64,000 bases of DNA from Anaerolineaceae bacterium (GTDB lineage: Bacteria; Chloroflexota; Anaerolineae; Aggregatilineales; Phototrophicaceae): the NCBI GenBank assembly GCA_026708325.1, contig JAPOVC010000026.1, positions 62,001 to 126,000 of the forward strand, read 5' to 3'. Shown here piece by piece: positions 7,390 to 18,558 of this stretch. The position numbers and the translations under genes are program-made. The notes under the pieces are model-generated. The model had not been told where the DNA came from and ran no database searches. It saw only the letters and a list, made by a program, of their open reading frames with translations. The first letter of the stretch is position 1, and each line of letters starts with the position of its first letter.

Positions 7390-9243
7390 TTAGCGGTCCG
7401 TTTCGCCCAGCACAATGTCAATACTGCCCAGAATGGTCACCACGTCGGCCACCTTGTGGCCCACGCACATGGGGCCAAGCGCGGTCAGATTGATGAAGCT
7501 TGGCGCGCGCACATGATAGCGCCATGGATTCTGGGGTCCCTTGGGGTCGCCCTCGGAGACGACGTAATAGCCCAGTTCCCCCTTGGGGTTTTCCACGCGT
7601 CCATAGGCCTCGCCGACCGGGACGCGCGGCGTATGGGCGACTTTAGACATCACTTCTTCACCCTGGCTACGCTCCAGGCGCGGCAGGATCTGCCGCAATA
7701 TGCGTACGCTCTCGCGCATCTCCTGAAAGCGCACCAGAAAGCGGTCGTAGATGTCGCCGTTCTTACCGATCGGAATGTCGAAGTCCAGTTCCGGATAAAT
7801 GCTGTAGGGATCCGCCCGCCGGACGTCATAGGGCACACCGCTGGCGCGCAGCAGCGGCCCGCAGGTGCTCAGGGCGATGGCATCCTCCGGCAGCAACACA
7901 CCCACACCAACCGTCCGTTCACGCAGAATCTCGTTGCGGGTCAGCAGGGTGTCGTATTCGTCGAGGAAACGAGGCAGGCGTTCGTTCACCATCTCGGTGA
8001 GGTAGTCCATGGTGTTGTAGTCGCGCACCTTGTCATTGACCAGGTTGGCCACGCTGCGAATGCGCTCCGGAATGTCCCGATAGACGCCGGCAAAACGCAT
8101 GTAATTGCACATCAGCCGGCTGCCTGCCGTCGCCTCAAAGAAATCGAGGATTTTCTCACGCTCGTTGTTGGCGTAGAGCATGGGAGTGAAAAAGGCCCCC
8201 AGATCGTTGAGCAAAAAGCCCAGCGACCAGAGGTGGTTGACGATGCGGGTCAACTCCACCATCAGGACCCGCAGACACTCGGCGCGGTAGGTCGGCGGCG
8301 AATATCGCGCGCCCTGGGAAAGCAACTGTTCCACGGCCAGGGCGTAACCCAGGTTGTTGCTCATGCTGGAGATGTAGTCCAGGCGGTCCGTGAAGGGCAA
8401 GTTGTGCAAGAAGGAGTTGCGTTCGCCGATCTTTTCGTGATTTCGATGCAGGTAACCCATCACCGGGTCCAGTGAAGCGATGGTTTCACCGTCCAGCGTC
8501 ACCACCATGCGAAAAACGCCGTGCGTGCTGGGGTGATGCGGCCCCAGATTGACCACCAGGCGGTCAGTGCGCAGGCCGTCGCTGTCCAGCGCCTGAACGT
8601 CCACGCCGAGTCCCAGGCCCTGGTAAAGGTCCGACTCCGATACGTCGTTCAGCCGGCCAAGGTCGAAGTCATCGGGGTATTTGACGTTCTTGCCGAAGAC
8701 GTTTTTTTCCTCAGCGCGATAGACCTGACCGCCAGGCCAGCGGCTGTCGAAAGGCTTGTGTTCTTCCTCGTAGTAGGCTTCCTGCCAGTCCTTGCGCAGC
8801 GGATGACCGTCGAAACCGTCCCACAGGAGAATGCGGCGCAAATCGGGATGGCCTTCAAAGTGAATGCCGTACAGGTCGTAGGCCTCGCGTTCCTGAAAGT
8901 CGGCGCCCGGCCAAACGGAGACCAGTGAGGGCACGCGCGGGTCGTCCCGGCCCGTTTGCGCCTTGAACACAAGCGCGGGCCCGCCACTCGTGCGGTAGGC
9001 GTGGTAGACCACTTCCATGTGGTCGGCAACGCCCAGGTAGTCGACTCCGGTCACGCTGGACAAATAGTCAAAGCCCAGCTCGTCCCTCATGGCGAGGGCG
9101 ACGTCATCCAGTTGCGCGGGATCGACGATGATGCCACTGAAGCCGTCCCGGTTGTCATGGCTGATGGCGTCGGGCCAGCGTTCCCGGAGCAGTTCAACGG
9201 AAGCGCTGATATCCAGTTGCGTCTTGTCGGCCACGACGTCCAT
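7390..9243 (-). CDS. nuoCD: NADH-quinone oxidoreductase, fused NuoC-NuoD
   Basis: 617-residue fusion of the 30-kDa (NuoC) and 49-kDa (NuoD) subunits. The NuoC part covers about residues 1-200 and contains [20 protein letters not shown]. The NuoD part begins near residue 220 with [15 protein letters not shown] and continues to the C-terminal [12 protein letters not shown]. NuoD helps form the quinone site with NuoB. The start ATG at 9243 overlaps the nuoB stop (TGATG), which implies translational coupling. A longer in-frame extension to 9732 is the shadow of nuoB and was excluded. Fused nuoCD is well known in enterobacteria; here it sits in a short nuoB-CD-I cluster. Confidence 0.95.
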   Translation of the reverse strand: MDVVADKTQLDISASVELLRERWPDAISHDNRDGFSGIIVDPAQLDDVALAMRDELGFDYLSSVTGVDYLGVADHMEVVYHAYRTSGGPALVFKAQTGRDDPRVPSLVSVWPGADFQEREAYDLYGIHFEGHPDLRRILLWDGFDGHPLRKDWQEAYYEEEHKPFDSRWPGGQVYRAEEKNVFGKNVKYPDDFDLGRLNDVSESDLYQGLGLGVDVQALDSDGLRTDRLVVNLGPHHPSTHGVFRMVVTLDGETIASLDPVMGYLHRNHEKIGERNSFLHNLPFTDRLDYISSMSNNLGYALAVEQLLSQGARYSPPTYRAECLRVLMVELTRIVNHLWSLGFLLNDLGAFFTPMLYANNEREKILDFFEATAGSRLMCNYMRFAGVYRDIPERIRSVANLVNDKVRDYNTMDYLTEMVNERLPRFLDEYDTLLTRNEILRERTVGVGVLLPEDAIALSTCGPLLRASGVPYDVRRADPYSIYPELDFDIPIGKNGDIYDRFLVRFQEMRESVRILRQILPRLERSQGEEVMSKVAHTPRVPVGEAYGRVENPKGELGYYVVSEGDPKGPQNPWRYHVRAPSFINLTALGPMCVGHKVADVVTILGSIDIVLGETDR

Positions 9244-10076
9244 CACTGCCCGCCCTTCGCAGCGCGACGCGCCGCCAGGCGCGCCATCGCTTCTTCCCGC
9301 TTGCGGATTCGGGCGGCCTTGGCGGGATCCACGCCATCCTCGGCCCCTTCCTGCGTTTCCACGACCGCTGTGGCTTCCTGCGCCACCTCGGTGGGGTTCA
9401 CCCATGCGGGCAACTCGCGCGCGCCAAAGGGCGCTTCCAGCGCCGCCTGTTGCGCCTGCTCGCGGATGAGTTCCATCTGCCGCGGATCGATGATGTCCGG
9501 CCCCAGCACCGGCACGGGCGTGGGCTCCGAGGGGCCGACGCCGTACCAGGGCACGTCGTCCAGGTTCGCCAGAGACTGGCCGTCGATCTTCTTTTGCAGG
9601 GTAATCATGCCGTAGAGAAGGGCCTGCGGCGTCGGCGGGCAACCCGGCACATAAACGTCCACCGGCAAATACTTGTCCACGCCCGAGACGACGTTGTAGC
9701 CCTCCTTGAAGGGTCCGCCGCCGCTGGCGCAAGCGCCCATGGCCAGCACGTACTTGGGCTCCGGCATCTGGTTATAAAGACGGACAATCGGCACGATCAT
9801 CTTCTTGGTCACCGTGCCGGAGACGATCATCAGGTCCGATTGCCGCGGGCTGCCGCGCATCACCTCGAAGCCGAAGCGCGAGAAATCAAAGCGGGAGGCG
9901 GCCGTGCCGATCATCTCGATCGCGCAGCAGGCCAGGCCGAACAAAAGCGGCCACATGGACGAACGACGGCTCCAGTTATAGATCTTGTCCAGGCTGGTGA
10001 TTGCGATGTTGGCCTGTAATTCTTCCGGCACCGGGAACTCGGTGTCCTGCAGTGCCCGCAGGTCAGTTTGCGCCAT
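9243..10076 (-). CDS. nuoB: NADH-quinone oxidoreductase subunit B with long C-terminal tail
   Basis: 277-residue PSST-type subunit that holds cluster N2, the electron donor to quinone. The ligands are visible: LACCAIEM (tandem Cys), GACASGGG and VPGCPPTPQ. The catalytic core ends near residue 180. About 100 further residues are low in complexity, with Glu/Ala then Arg/Ala/Lys ([19 protein letters not shown]), and NuoB proteins are usually 160-190 residues. The start is fixed by AGGAGGT (forward 10085-10091) eight nt before the ATG at 10076. An in-frame ATG at 10094 lies just before that site. The gene overlaps the 3' end of iscX by 14 nt. Confidence 0.95.
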   Translation of the reverse strand: MAQTDLRALQDTEFPVPEELQANIAITSLDKIYNWSRRSSMWPLLFGLACCAIEMIGTAASRFDFSRFGFEVMRGSPRQSDLMIVSGTVTKKMIVPIVRLYNQMPEPKYVLAMGACASGGGPFKEGYNVVSGVDKYLPVDVYVPGCPPTPQALLYGMITLQKKIDGQSLANLDDVPWYGVGPSEPTPVPVLGPDIIDPRQMELIREQAQQAALEAPFGARELPAWVNPTEVAQEATAVVETQEGAEDGVDPAKAARIRKREEAMARLAARRAAKGGQ

Positions 10077-10275
10077 CCAGCGTGACCTCCTCATACCAGT
10101 CGCGCAGTACGTCGGTCAAGATGTCATCGTTGACCAGGTGTGGGTCGTCCCCGAAATCCGGCAGTTCCAGAATCCAGGCGTTCAACTGCTCGAGACCCAG
10201 CGTGTCCAGGTCCGCGTCAGGATGCGCGTCCATCAACGCCCTCGCCAACGCGTGGCTGGACTCCCAGTCCAGCAT
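10063..10275 (-). CDS. iscX: IscX-like iron-sulfur assembly protein
   Basis: 70-residue acidic protein matching the IscX/YfhJ family along its full length: an early Trp, [31 protein letters not shown], and [16 protein letters not shown]. Known IscX proteins bind IscS and iron and tune cluster assembly. Family length is about 66 residues. It starts 23 nt after the aldehyde dehydrogenase stop and its 3' end overlaps the nuoB start and ribosome site, so it is coupled to nuoB. IscX is usually found at the end of proteobacterial isc operons, so this position next to complex I genes is unusual. I recognised it from memory of the family, without a profile search. Confidence 0.85.
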   Translation of the reverse strand: MLDWESSHALARALMDAHPDADLDTLGLEQLNAWILELPDFGDDPHLVNDDILTDVLRDWYEEVTLDGAN

Positions 10276-10298
10276 AATCTACCGCATTCCCCCTGGCA

Positions 10299-11810
10299 TC
10301 ACGAATCGCCCCCTTCTCCTGGCGCATCCTGTAGCAAGGCTTCGGTGTCAATTTGCGCCCGTTGCAGACGACCGCTGTAGTCCACGTAGACCGTCTTCCA
10401 TTCGGTAAAGGTGTCCAGTCCCGCCTGCCCGGCTTCGCGCATGCCATTGCCCGTCTCGCGAATCCCGCCGAAGGGAAACTGGATTTCTGCCCCGCTGGTG
10501 CCGTGATTGATGTACACAATCCCGCTGGAGAGGTCCCGCATGGCGTGGAAGGCGCGGTTGACGTCGCGGGTAAAAATGCTGCTGGAGAGACCGTAACGCA
10601 CCTCGTTGTTGAGCTCGACCGCCTCGTCCATGCTGTCCACAGTGATGAGCGCCAGCACAGGGCCAAAAATCTCTTCGCGGGCCACCCGCATGTCGCGGGT
10701 AACGCCATCCAGCAAGGTCGGCTGAAAGAACCAGCCCTGCCCAAGGTCGGCGCGCGCGCCACCGGTCAACACCCGCGCGCCTTCTTCCCGCGCAATGCCC
10801 ATGTAACGCTCGACCTTTTCCAGGGCAGCCTCGTTGACCAAAGGCCCCACTTCAACGCTTTCATCAAGGCCGTCGCCCAGTTCCAGCGCGCGCGCTTTTT
10901 CCGTCAAGGCTTCCGCCAGTTGACCGTGCACTTCCCGCTGAACGATCAATCGGCTGGCTGCCGTGCAACGTTGACCGGTCGTACCGAAAGCGCTCCAGGT
11001 GATGGCTTGCGCCGCCAGGTCCAAATCGGCGTCTTCAAGCACAATGATGGCATTCTTGCCGCCCATCTCCAGCGATACCTTTTTGCCCAGGCGCGCGGCA
11101 CGCTGGTAGACCTGCAGGCCCGTGTCCGTCGAACCCGTGAAGGAAATGACGCGAACGTCCGTATGGGCCACCAAGGCCGCCCCGGTCTCGCCCGCGCCGC
11201 AAACCAGGTTCAACACGCCGGGCGGCAGACCCGCTTCGGCGCAGATCTGCACGAACAGGGCCGCCGTCGCCGGCGCGTCCTCGGCCGGTTTGAGGATGAC
11301 CGAATTCCCGGCCACCAGCGCCGGAAAGAGCTTCCAGGACGGGACGGCCACCGGGAAGTTCCAGGGGGTGATCAGCCCGACCACGCCCACGGGTTCGCGC
11401 AGCGCCATGCCAAACTTGTCCGGCATTTCCACCGGCGCCGTATGCCCGAAGAGACGGCGACCTTCGCCACCCATGTACCAGGCCATGTCGATGGCTTCCT
11501 GCACGTCGCCGCGGGCCTCGCTGATGACCTTGCCCATCTCACGGGTGAGCAGACGGGACAGGTCTTCCTTGCGCTCCGACAGCAGCTGGGCCGCCCGGTA
11601 CAGGACTTCACCGCGAGCGGGGGCTGGGGTCTTGCGCCAGGCCGGAAAGGCGGCCTTCGCTGATGCCGCGGCTGCATTGACGTCGGCGGAAGTACCCGCG
11701 GCCACCTGCGCCACGCAACTCTCATCGGCCGGATTTATGCTGGCGAAGGTCCCGCCGTCGCTGGCCGGGCGCCACGCCCCGTTTATGAAATGCTTGACCT
11801 GAGCGACCAT
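10299..11810 (-). CDS. Aldehyde dehydrogenase family protein (NAD(P)-dependent)
   Basis: 503-residue ALDH-superfamily enzyme. It shows the cofactor-side [12 protein letters not shown] and FTGSTDTGL, the general-base Glu in SLEMGGKN, the nucleophilic Cys in [13 protein letters not shown], and the C-terminal [11 protein letters not shown]. The C-terminal pattern [15 protein letters not shown] and [19 protein letters not shown] recalls ALDH7/aminoadipate-semialdehyde-type or broad aldehyde dehydrogenases, but the substrate cannot be assigned. AAGGAG sits just before the ATG. A consensus-like promoter and a palindromic operator candidate precede it. It is the first gene of the run leading into iscX-nuoB-nuoCD-nuoI-mrp, with 23 nt to iscX, so co-transcription is likely. 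Confidence 0.9.
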   Translation of the reverse strand: MVAQVKHFINGAWRPASDGGTFASINPADESCVAQVAAGTSADVNAAAASAKAAFPAWRKTPAPARGEVLYRAAQLLSERKEDLSRLLTREMGKVISEARGDVQEAIDMAWYMGGEGRRLFGHTAPVEMPDKFGMALREPVGVVGLITPWNFPVAVPSWKLFPALVAGNSVILKPAEDAPATAALFVQICAEAGLPPGVLNLVCGAGETGAALVAHTDVRVISFTGSTDTGLQVYQRAARLGKKVSLEMGGKNAIIVLEDADLDLAAQAITWSAFGTTGQRCTAASRLIVQREVHGQLAEALTEKARALELGDGLDESVEVGPLVNEAALEKVERYMGIAREEGARVLTGGARADLGQGWFFQPTLLDGVTRDMRVAREEIFGPVLALITVDSMDEAVELNNEVRYGLSSSIFTRDVNRAFHAMRDLSSGIVYINHGTSGAEIQFPFGGIRETGNGMREAGQAGLDTFTEWKTVYVDYSGRLQRAQIDTEALLQDAPGEGGDS

Positions 11811-11826
11811 GCGCTCCTTAACCCGA

Positions 11827-11843
11827 TTAACTATCCAGGTTAA
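11827..11843. promoter_or_regulatory. Palindromic operator candidate TTAAC-N7-GTTAA
   Basis: A perfect 5-bp inverted repeat with a 7-nt spacer lies immediately downstream of the predicted transcription start of the aldehyde dehydrogenase gene. A repressor bound here would block transcription. A third GTTAA copy lies closer to the ribosome site. No regulator gene is adjacent. Confidence 0.4.
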
Positions 11844-11851
11844 CTGCCTGC

Positions 11852-11880
11852 AGTATAGCCTGTTGCTACGAATTTCACAA
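11852..11880 (-). promoter_or_regulatory. Sigma-70-type promoter of the aldehyde dehydrogenase operon
   Basis: On the minus strand TTGTGA (forward 11875-11880), a 17-nt spacer and TATACT (forward 11852-11857) predict a start near 11845, 35 nt before the ATG at 11810. Confidence 0.65.
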
Positions 11881-11886
11881 TGTCGT

Positions 11887-12813
11887 TTACAGCAGTCGCG
11901 CGCCTGCAGAGTCTACCTGGGTTGCCCGGGCCTGACAGGGGATGCCTGCCTCCTGATACACGGCCCCCAGCGCTGCCTCAACGTCTTTGGCCAGCGCTTC
12001 CGACTCGCAGACCGCGCAGAGCGTCGGGCCGGCGCCACTGATAAAAAGCCCGAGGCCGCCGGCGCCGCGCGCGGCCAGACGCGCCTCCGGCAACCGTGGC
12101 ATCAGGGCTGAACGGGCGGGTTCCACCACGCCGTCGGCCTCCATCGCCTGGGCCAGAGTCGGCAGGTCTCCCGTGTAGAGGGCCGCCACCAGGCGCGCGG
12201 CCGCTGAAGTTTGCGCGACCATTTGCGCCAGGGTGACGTGGGTTGGCAGCACTTCGCGCGCAAGCCTGGTCGGCACGTCGACTTCAGGCGTGACCAGCGC
12301 CAGATGCAGTTGGTCGGGCGCCGGCAGTTCGTGAATCTGGTCCGCCTCGGTGCCGGCAATCAGGCGGATGCCGCCCAGCAGGGACGGGGCTATATTGTCC
12401 GCGTGCCAGCCACTGACAATCGCCTCCGCTTCCAGGCAGGCAGGCAACAATTCCTCTCGTTGCAGGGGTTCGCCCAGGCAGGCGTTGGTAGCTACCGCCG
12501 CCGCCACGGCGCTGGCAGCGCTGCTGCCCAGGCCGCTGTTCAGGGGCAGCCCCTTGCGCAGATGGACGTCCAGCCCCATGTCCGCCCCCGCCAGCCGCAG
12601 CACAGCTGCGGCAGCCACGGTCGCGGTATTGCGTTCGGTCTCACGGGGCAGGCGGCCGTCATCGCCGCTGACAGACAACAGGTTTACGCCAGGGTCGGGC
12701 CGCAGCGCCACGTCAACGACGTCGCCCGCTCCCTGTATCGCCATGCCAAGAATGTCAAAACCGACGCCCAGGTTGGCGATCGTGGCCGGCGCGTATGCCC
12801 TGACAAACGACAT
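11887..12813 (-). CDS. thrB: Homoserine kinase (GHMP family)
   Basis: 308-residue GHMP kinase that phosphorylates L-homoserine, the step before threonine synthase. The N-terminus VRAYAPATIANLGVGFDILG is typical of ThrB. The ATP loop PLNSGLGSSAASAVAAA and the C-terminal glycine-rich GLFISGAGPTLCAV are both present. The ATG at 12813 matches family start positions; an in-frame extension to 12882 would run over the promoter and was rejected. There is no ribosome site before this ATG, and the predicted promoter places the start at or within one base of it. It diverges from thrC with 46 nt between the start codons. Confidence 0.93.
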   Translation of the reverse strand: MSFVRAYAPATIANLGVGFDILGMAIQGAGDVVDVALRPDPGVNLLSVSGDDGRLPRETERNTATVAAAAVLRLAGADMGLDVHLRKGLPLNSGLGSSAASAVAAAVATNACLGEPLQREELLPACLEAEAIVSGWHADNIAPSLLGGIRLIAGTEADQIHELPAPDQLHLALVTPEVDVPTRLAREVLPTHVTLAQMVAQTSAAARLVAALYTGDLPTLAQAMEADGVVEPARSALMPRLPEARLAARGAGGLGLFISGAGPTLCAVCESEALAKDVEAALGAVYQEAGIPCQARATQVDSAGARLL

Positions 12814-12828
12814 GTAAACTGTTATCCT
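12800..12828 (+). promoter_or_regulatory. Sigma-70-type promoter of thrC
   Basis: CTGACA at 12800-12805, a 17-nt spacer and TATCCT at 12823-12828 predict a start near 12835, 25 nt before the thrC ATG. The -35 box lies inside the 5' end of thrB, so the two divergent promoters overlap. Confidence 0.5.
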
Positions 12829-12849
12829 TTGCCCGCAATGCCCGTCAAC
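12820..12849 (-). promoter_or_regulatory. Promoter of thrB, probably giving a leaderless mRNA
   Basis: On the minus strand TTGACG is followed after 16 nt by GATAAC. The next seven bases reach the thrB ATG at 12813, so the transcript would begin at or one base before the start codon. No Shine-Dalgarno sequence is present, which agrees. Confidence 0.5.
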
Positions 12850-12859
12850 GGTACCGCTG

Positions 12860-14158
12860 ATGCAGAGTATCCTGCAATGCATGGACTGCGACCGTCAATA
12901 CCCGGTTGATCAGGTCGCCTACACCTGCATCGCCTGCGGGGGTCTGCTGGACGTCCAGCATGATCTGCACAGCCTGCGCCAGACCGTTTCCCACGAACTC
13001 TTCGACCGGCGCCTGGCTTCGCTGGGGCCGCCGCACAACAGCGGCGTCTGGCGCTATCGCGAATTGATTTATCCCGATCTGACCGACGACCAGATCTTCA
13101 CGCGACCGGAAGGCAACACCAACCTCTACCCAAGCCCGAAGCTGGCCGCCTGGGCCGGCCTGGGCCAACTTTGGCTGAAGCATGAAGGCGAAAACCCGAC
13201 CGGGTCCTTCAAGGACCGCGGCATGACCGGAGGCGTCACCCAGGCGCGTCTGCTGGGCATGCAACGGGTCGCCTGCGCCTCCACGGGTAACACTTCCGCC
13301 TCTCTGGCCTCCTATGCAGCCTTGGCGGGTCTGGAGGGCATCGTCTTCTTCGAGAACCGGGAAATCGCCCTTGGCAAACTGGCCCAGGCCATCGCCTACG
13401 GCGCCACCTGTATACAGGTCTCCGCGGATTTCGACCGCAATCTGGAACTGGTGCGCAGCATCAGTGAAGAACTGGGAATTTACGTCCTCAATTCGGTCAA
13501 TCCCTTCCGGCTGGAAGGGCAAAAAAGCATTTTGTTCGAAACGATTCAGCAACTGGGCTGGCAGGTCCCGGACTGGATCGTTTGTCCAGGCGGCAACCTC
13601 GGCAACAGCGCCGCCTTTGGCAAGGCCCTGCACGAGCTGCTGGAACTGGGCCTGGTCGACCGCGTGCCCCGGGTTGCCATCATTCAGGCGGAGGGCGCCA
13701 ACCCTCTGTATCGCGCCTGGCGCAAGGACTTTGACGACTTCGAGGCCTTGCAGGCCAACACCATCGCCACCGCCATCAAGATAGGCAACCCGGTCAACTG
13801 GAAAAAGGCCGCGCGCACGCTCCACTGGACGGAAGGCGTGGTCGAGGTGGTCAGCGATCAGGAAATCATGGACGCCAAGGCGCGCATCGACGCCCAGGGA
13901 ATCGGCTGCGAACCGGCCTCGGCCTGTTCACTGGCCGGGGCGCGCAAACTGGCCATGGCCGGCGTCATTGGCCCTGATGAAAGTGTGGTCGGCATTCTCA
14001 CGGGGAACGTGCTCAAGGACCCCGACGCGACGATCAATTACCATCGCAACACCTTGCCAGGGCTGCGCGCCAGCTGGCCCAATCACCTGCACCAGGCCGA
14101 ACCTTCCATCGCGGAAATTTCGCGCATTCTGCAACCGGACGAACCGGTCCCCGCCTGA
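12860..14158 (+). CDS. thrC: Threonine synthase with N-terminal zinc ribbon
   Basis: 432-residue PLP enzyme converting O-phosphohomoserine to threonine. The N-terminus has a rubredoxin-like zinc ribbon (QCMDCDRQYP and YTCIACGGLLD), found in one ThrC subgroup. The PLP lysine is in ENPTGSFKDRGM and the phosphate-binding loop is ASTGNTSASLA. A second glycine-rich loop reads CPGGNLGNSAAFGKA. The start at 12860 keeps the whole ribbon. It diverges from thrB and is followed 16 nt later by a small Flp pilin gene with its own ribosome site. Confidence 0.95.
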   Translation: MQSILQCMDCDRQYPVDQVAYTCIACGGLLDVQHDLHSLRQTVSHELFDRRLASLGPPHNSGVWRYRELIYPDLTDDQIFTRPEGNTNLYPSPKLAAWAGLGQLWLKHEGENPTGSFKDRGMTGGVTQARLLGMQRVACASTGNTSASLASYAALAGLEGIVFFENREIALGKLAQAIAYGATCIQVSADFDRNLELVRSISEELGIYVLNSVNPFRLEGQKSILFETIQQLGWQVPDWIVCPGGNLGNSAAFGKALHELLELGLVDRVPRVAIIQAEGANPLYRAWRKDFDDFEALQANTIATAIKIGNPVNWKKAARTLHWTEGVVEVVSDQEIMDAKARIDAQGIGCEPASACSLAGARKLAMAGVIGPDESVVGILTGNVLKDPDATINYHRNTLPGLRASWPNHLHQAEPSIAEISRILQPDEPVPA

Positions 14159-14174
14159 GAAAGGAGTGTGCGAC

Positions 14175-14339
14175 ATGCCCCCGAGGATTCCGGATGAAGG
14201 TCAGGGCCTTGTCGAATATGCGCTAATTCTGGTGCTGGTTGCCGTCGTCGTGATCGTGATTCTGGCCCTGTTGGGCCCGGCCATCGGAGACCTTTTTGCG
14301 GACCTGGTGGACGGCCTGCAAGGCGCCCAGGGCTCCTAA
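14175..14339 (+). CDS. flp: Flp/Fap-type (class III) prepilin, solitary
   Basis: 54-residue type IVb Flp pilin precursor. A short polar leader ends DEG, then QGLVEYALILVLVAVVV: cleavage after Gly9 leaves Glu at +5 and Tyr at +6, the Flp hallmark, followed by a hydrophobic core and a short amphipathic tail. The ATG is set by AAGGAG eight nt upstream. In known systems the Tad machinery (prepilin peptidase, CpaF ATPase, TadB/C) exports and assembles such pilins, but none of it is in this window. The gene lies 16 nt after thrC, so it probably shares that transcript. Its stop overlaps the stop of the convergent cystathionine gamma-synthase-type gene. Confidence 0.85.
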   Translation: MPPRIPDEGQGLVEYALILVLVAVVVIVILALLGPAIGDLFADLVDGLQGAQGS

Positions 14340-15565
14340 AAGCGCGCCAGCGCCTGTTCCAGGTCTCGAATCAGGTCGTCGACGTCCTCGATCCCGATCG
14401 AAAAGCGCACAAGGTTGTCCCTGATGCCCAGCGCCAGACGTTCCTCCGAAGTCTGTTCGTAGTAGCTCATCAGGGCTGGCTGCTCGATCAGGCTTTCAAC
14501 ACCGCCCAGGCTCGGCGCGATGAATGGAATCTGCATGTTGTCGATGAAACGCCCTGTGCCCTCCAGGTCCGCCCCCAGCTCAAAACTGACCACACCCCCG
14601 CAACCTCTCATCTGGCGCTGTGCCGTTTCATGGTCGGGATGGGAGGCAAGACCCGGATACCAGACGCGTTCAATGCGCGGATGGGTTTCGAGGTACGCCG
14701 CCACTTCCAGCGCCGAGCGATTCTGACGCTCCACGCGCATTCCAAGGGTGCGCAGGCCGCGCTCCAGCAAGAAAGCATTTTGCGGGTCCACCACACCACC
14801 GAGGACGCCGCGCGCCTCGCGGAAGGCCGCGATGCGCTCGCCACTGCCGCAGACCACACCCGCCAGCAGGTCGTTGTGGCCGGAGAGATATTTCGTGGCG
14901 CTGTGAACGACCAGATCGATCCCCCATTCCAGCGGCCGCTGGTTGATCGGCGTGGCAAAGGTGCTGTCGATCAGGGTTCGCACGCGGTGCCGCCGGGCGA
15001 TATCGGCAATGCGCTCCAGGTCCGCCACCCGCAGGTAGGGGTTGGTTGGACTCTCGGAGATGATGTAGCGCGTTTTGCGGTGGCTGCGTACCGCCGCTTC
15101 CAGCGCTTCATAATCGCCCATGGGGACGACGCTGGTCTCGATGCCCAGGCGACGCAGGAACGTGCCGCAGAACTGGCGCGTGCGCCGGTAACAGTCATCG
15201 GTCATGACCACGTGGGTGCCCGTGGACAGCGAGGCGAGCAGCACGGTCGTCACAGCGTTCATTCCCGACGCAAAGAGGGCGGCGTCCCCGGCGCCGTCCA
15301 GGGAGGCCAGGCGACGCTCGACGGCCGCGACCGTCGGGTTGCCGTAACGTCCGTATTCTTCGTTGTCGACTCCATCGCCCCAGGTCTTGGCCTGCATGAA
15401 ATCGACCAGCGCCTGGGTATCGGAGAAGGTATAGGTCGCCGTCTGCACGACGGGCGTGGTCAGGGAATTGTAGGCCTTGCGACGCGGCGCGCCGCTATGG
15501 ATCGCGCGCGTGCTGTTGCCATGCGCCACCCTGGCCGTTTCCCGCTCCTTTATGGTCTCTGTCAT
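14336..15565 (-). CDS. Cystathionine gamma-synthase/O-acylhomoserine sulfhydrylase-type PLP enzyme
   Basis: 409-residue Cys/Met-metabolism PLP enzyme. It shows TTPVVQTATYTF, the Tyr/Arg phosphate site EEYGRYGNPT, the tetramer motif ASGMNAVTTVLL, and the PLP lysine in HSATKYLSGHNDLLAG. C-terminal residues SLGGVESLIEQPALMS fit gamma-synthases or sulfhydrylases. The upstream SAM-I riboswitch places it in methionine synthesis, so cystathionine gamma-synthase (MetB) or O-acylhomoserine sulfhydrylase (MetZ) is more likely than a lyase. I leave the symbol open because these cannot be separated by eye. GAAGGTGAGG precedes the ATG. Confidence 0.9.
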   Translation of the reverse strand: MTETIKERETARVAHGNSTRAIHSGAPRRKAYNSLTTPVVQTATYTFSDTQALVDFMQAKTWGDGVDNEEYGRYGNPTVAAVERRLASLDGAGDAALFASGMNAVTTVLLASLSTGTHVVMTDDCYRRTRQFCGTFLRRLGIETSVVPMGDYEALEAAVRSHRKTRYIISESPTNPYLRVADLERIADIARRHRVRTLIDSTFATPINQRPLEWGIDLVVHSATKYLSGHNDLLAGVVCGSGERIAAFREARGVLGGVVDPQNAFLLERGLRTLGMRVERQNRSALEVAAYLETHPRIERVWYPGLASHPDHETAQRQMRGCGGVVSFELGADLEGTGRFIDNMQIPFIAPSLGGVESLIEQPALMSYYEQTSEERLALGIRDNLVRFSIGIEDVDDLIRDLEQALARF

Positions 15566-15590
15566 GCCTCACCTTCCCCGGGTCAGGAGA

Positions 15591-15615
15591 AAAGAAAAAC
15601 CCGGACGGATCCGGG
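15591..15615 (-). terminator. Intrinsic terminator of the SAM-I riboswitch expression platform
   Basis: On the minus strand CCCGGA, loop TCCG and TCCGGG form a 6-bp G/C stem followed by TTTTTC. It lies between the aptamer and the ATG at 15565 and is the likely OFF structure when SAM is bound. Confidence 0.75.
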
Positions 15616-15624
15616 CCACCTGAC

Positions 15625-15652
15625 GACTTCCAAACGAAGTCCCTGTATTCGG
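15625..15652 (-). promoter_or_regulatory. Expression-platform hairpin and P3-complementary segment
   Basis: Between aptamer and terminator the minus strand holds CCGAATACAGGG (forward 15641-15652), then a 6-bp hairpin GACTTC/GAAGTC (forward 15625-15641). The 12-nt segment is complementary, with one bulged base, to the aptamer P3 region (forward 15724-15736). This suggests a switch that works through P3. Confidence 0.5.
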
Positions 15653-15667
15653 TTACTGGCGGAAAAA

Positions 15668-15791
15668 CCTCACATCCGCACTCATCTCCCGGCGATTTGC
15701 TCGCCGACGGAGTTGGCACCTTCCCGAAATACAGGGGTTGCCGTGGCTTCGCAGGGCCGTTCCCTCCACCACTCTTGATGATTCTGTGAGG
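15668..15791 (-). ncRNA. SAM-I (S-box) riboswitch aptamer
   Basis: Read on the minus strand, the consensus S-box core is present in order: AGAGTGGTGGAGGGAACGGC, CCTGCGAAGCCACGGCAACC, AAGGTGCCAA and GGGAGATGAG. P1 is closed by CCTCACA (forward 15785-15791) pairing with TGTGAGG (forward 15668-15674). P3 is short. The RNA binds S-adenosylmethionine and should repress the downstream cystathionine gamma-synthase-type gene through the terminator at 15591-15615. The stretch between metB-type gene and leuB contains nothing else I recognise. Confidence 0.95.
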
Positions 15792-15848
15792 TTTTCAAGC
15801 TGCGCCAATAGCCTGACACAGCTGGACGCGGCTGTCAAGCCGCAGGTC

Positions 15849-16913
<1,065 letters not shown>

Positions 16914-16915
16914 CG

Positions 16916-18529
<1,614 letters not shown>

Positions 18530-18558
18530 GTCAGGCACTCCGTTTCGCAGTGACCAAC

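Noticed and set aside
9244..9732. In-frame extension of nuoCD
   Set aside because: It is the out-of-frame shadow of nuoB; the ATG at 9243 overlaps the nuoB stop and matches NuoC N-termini.
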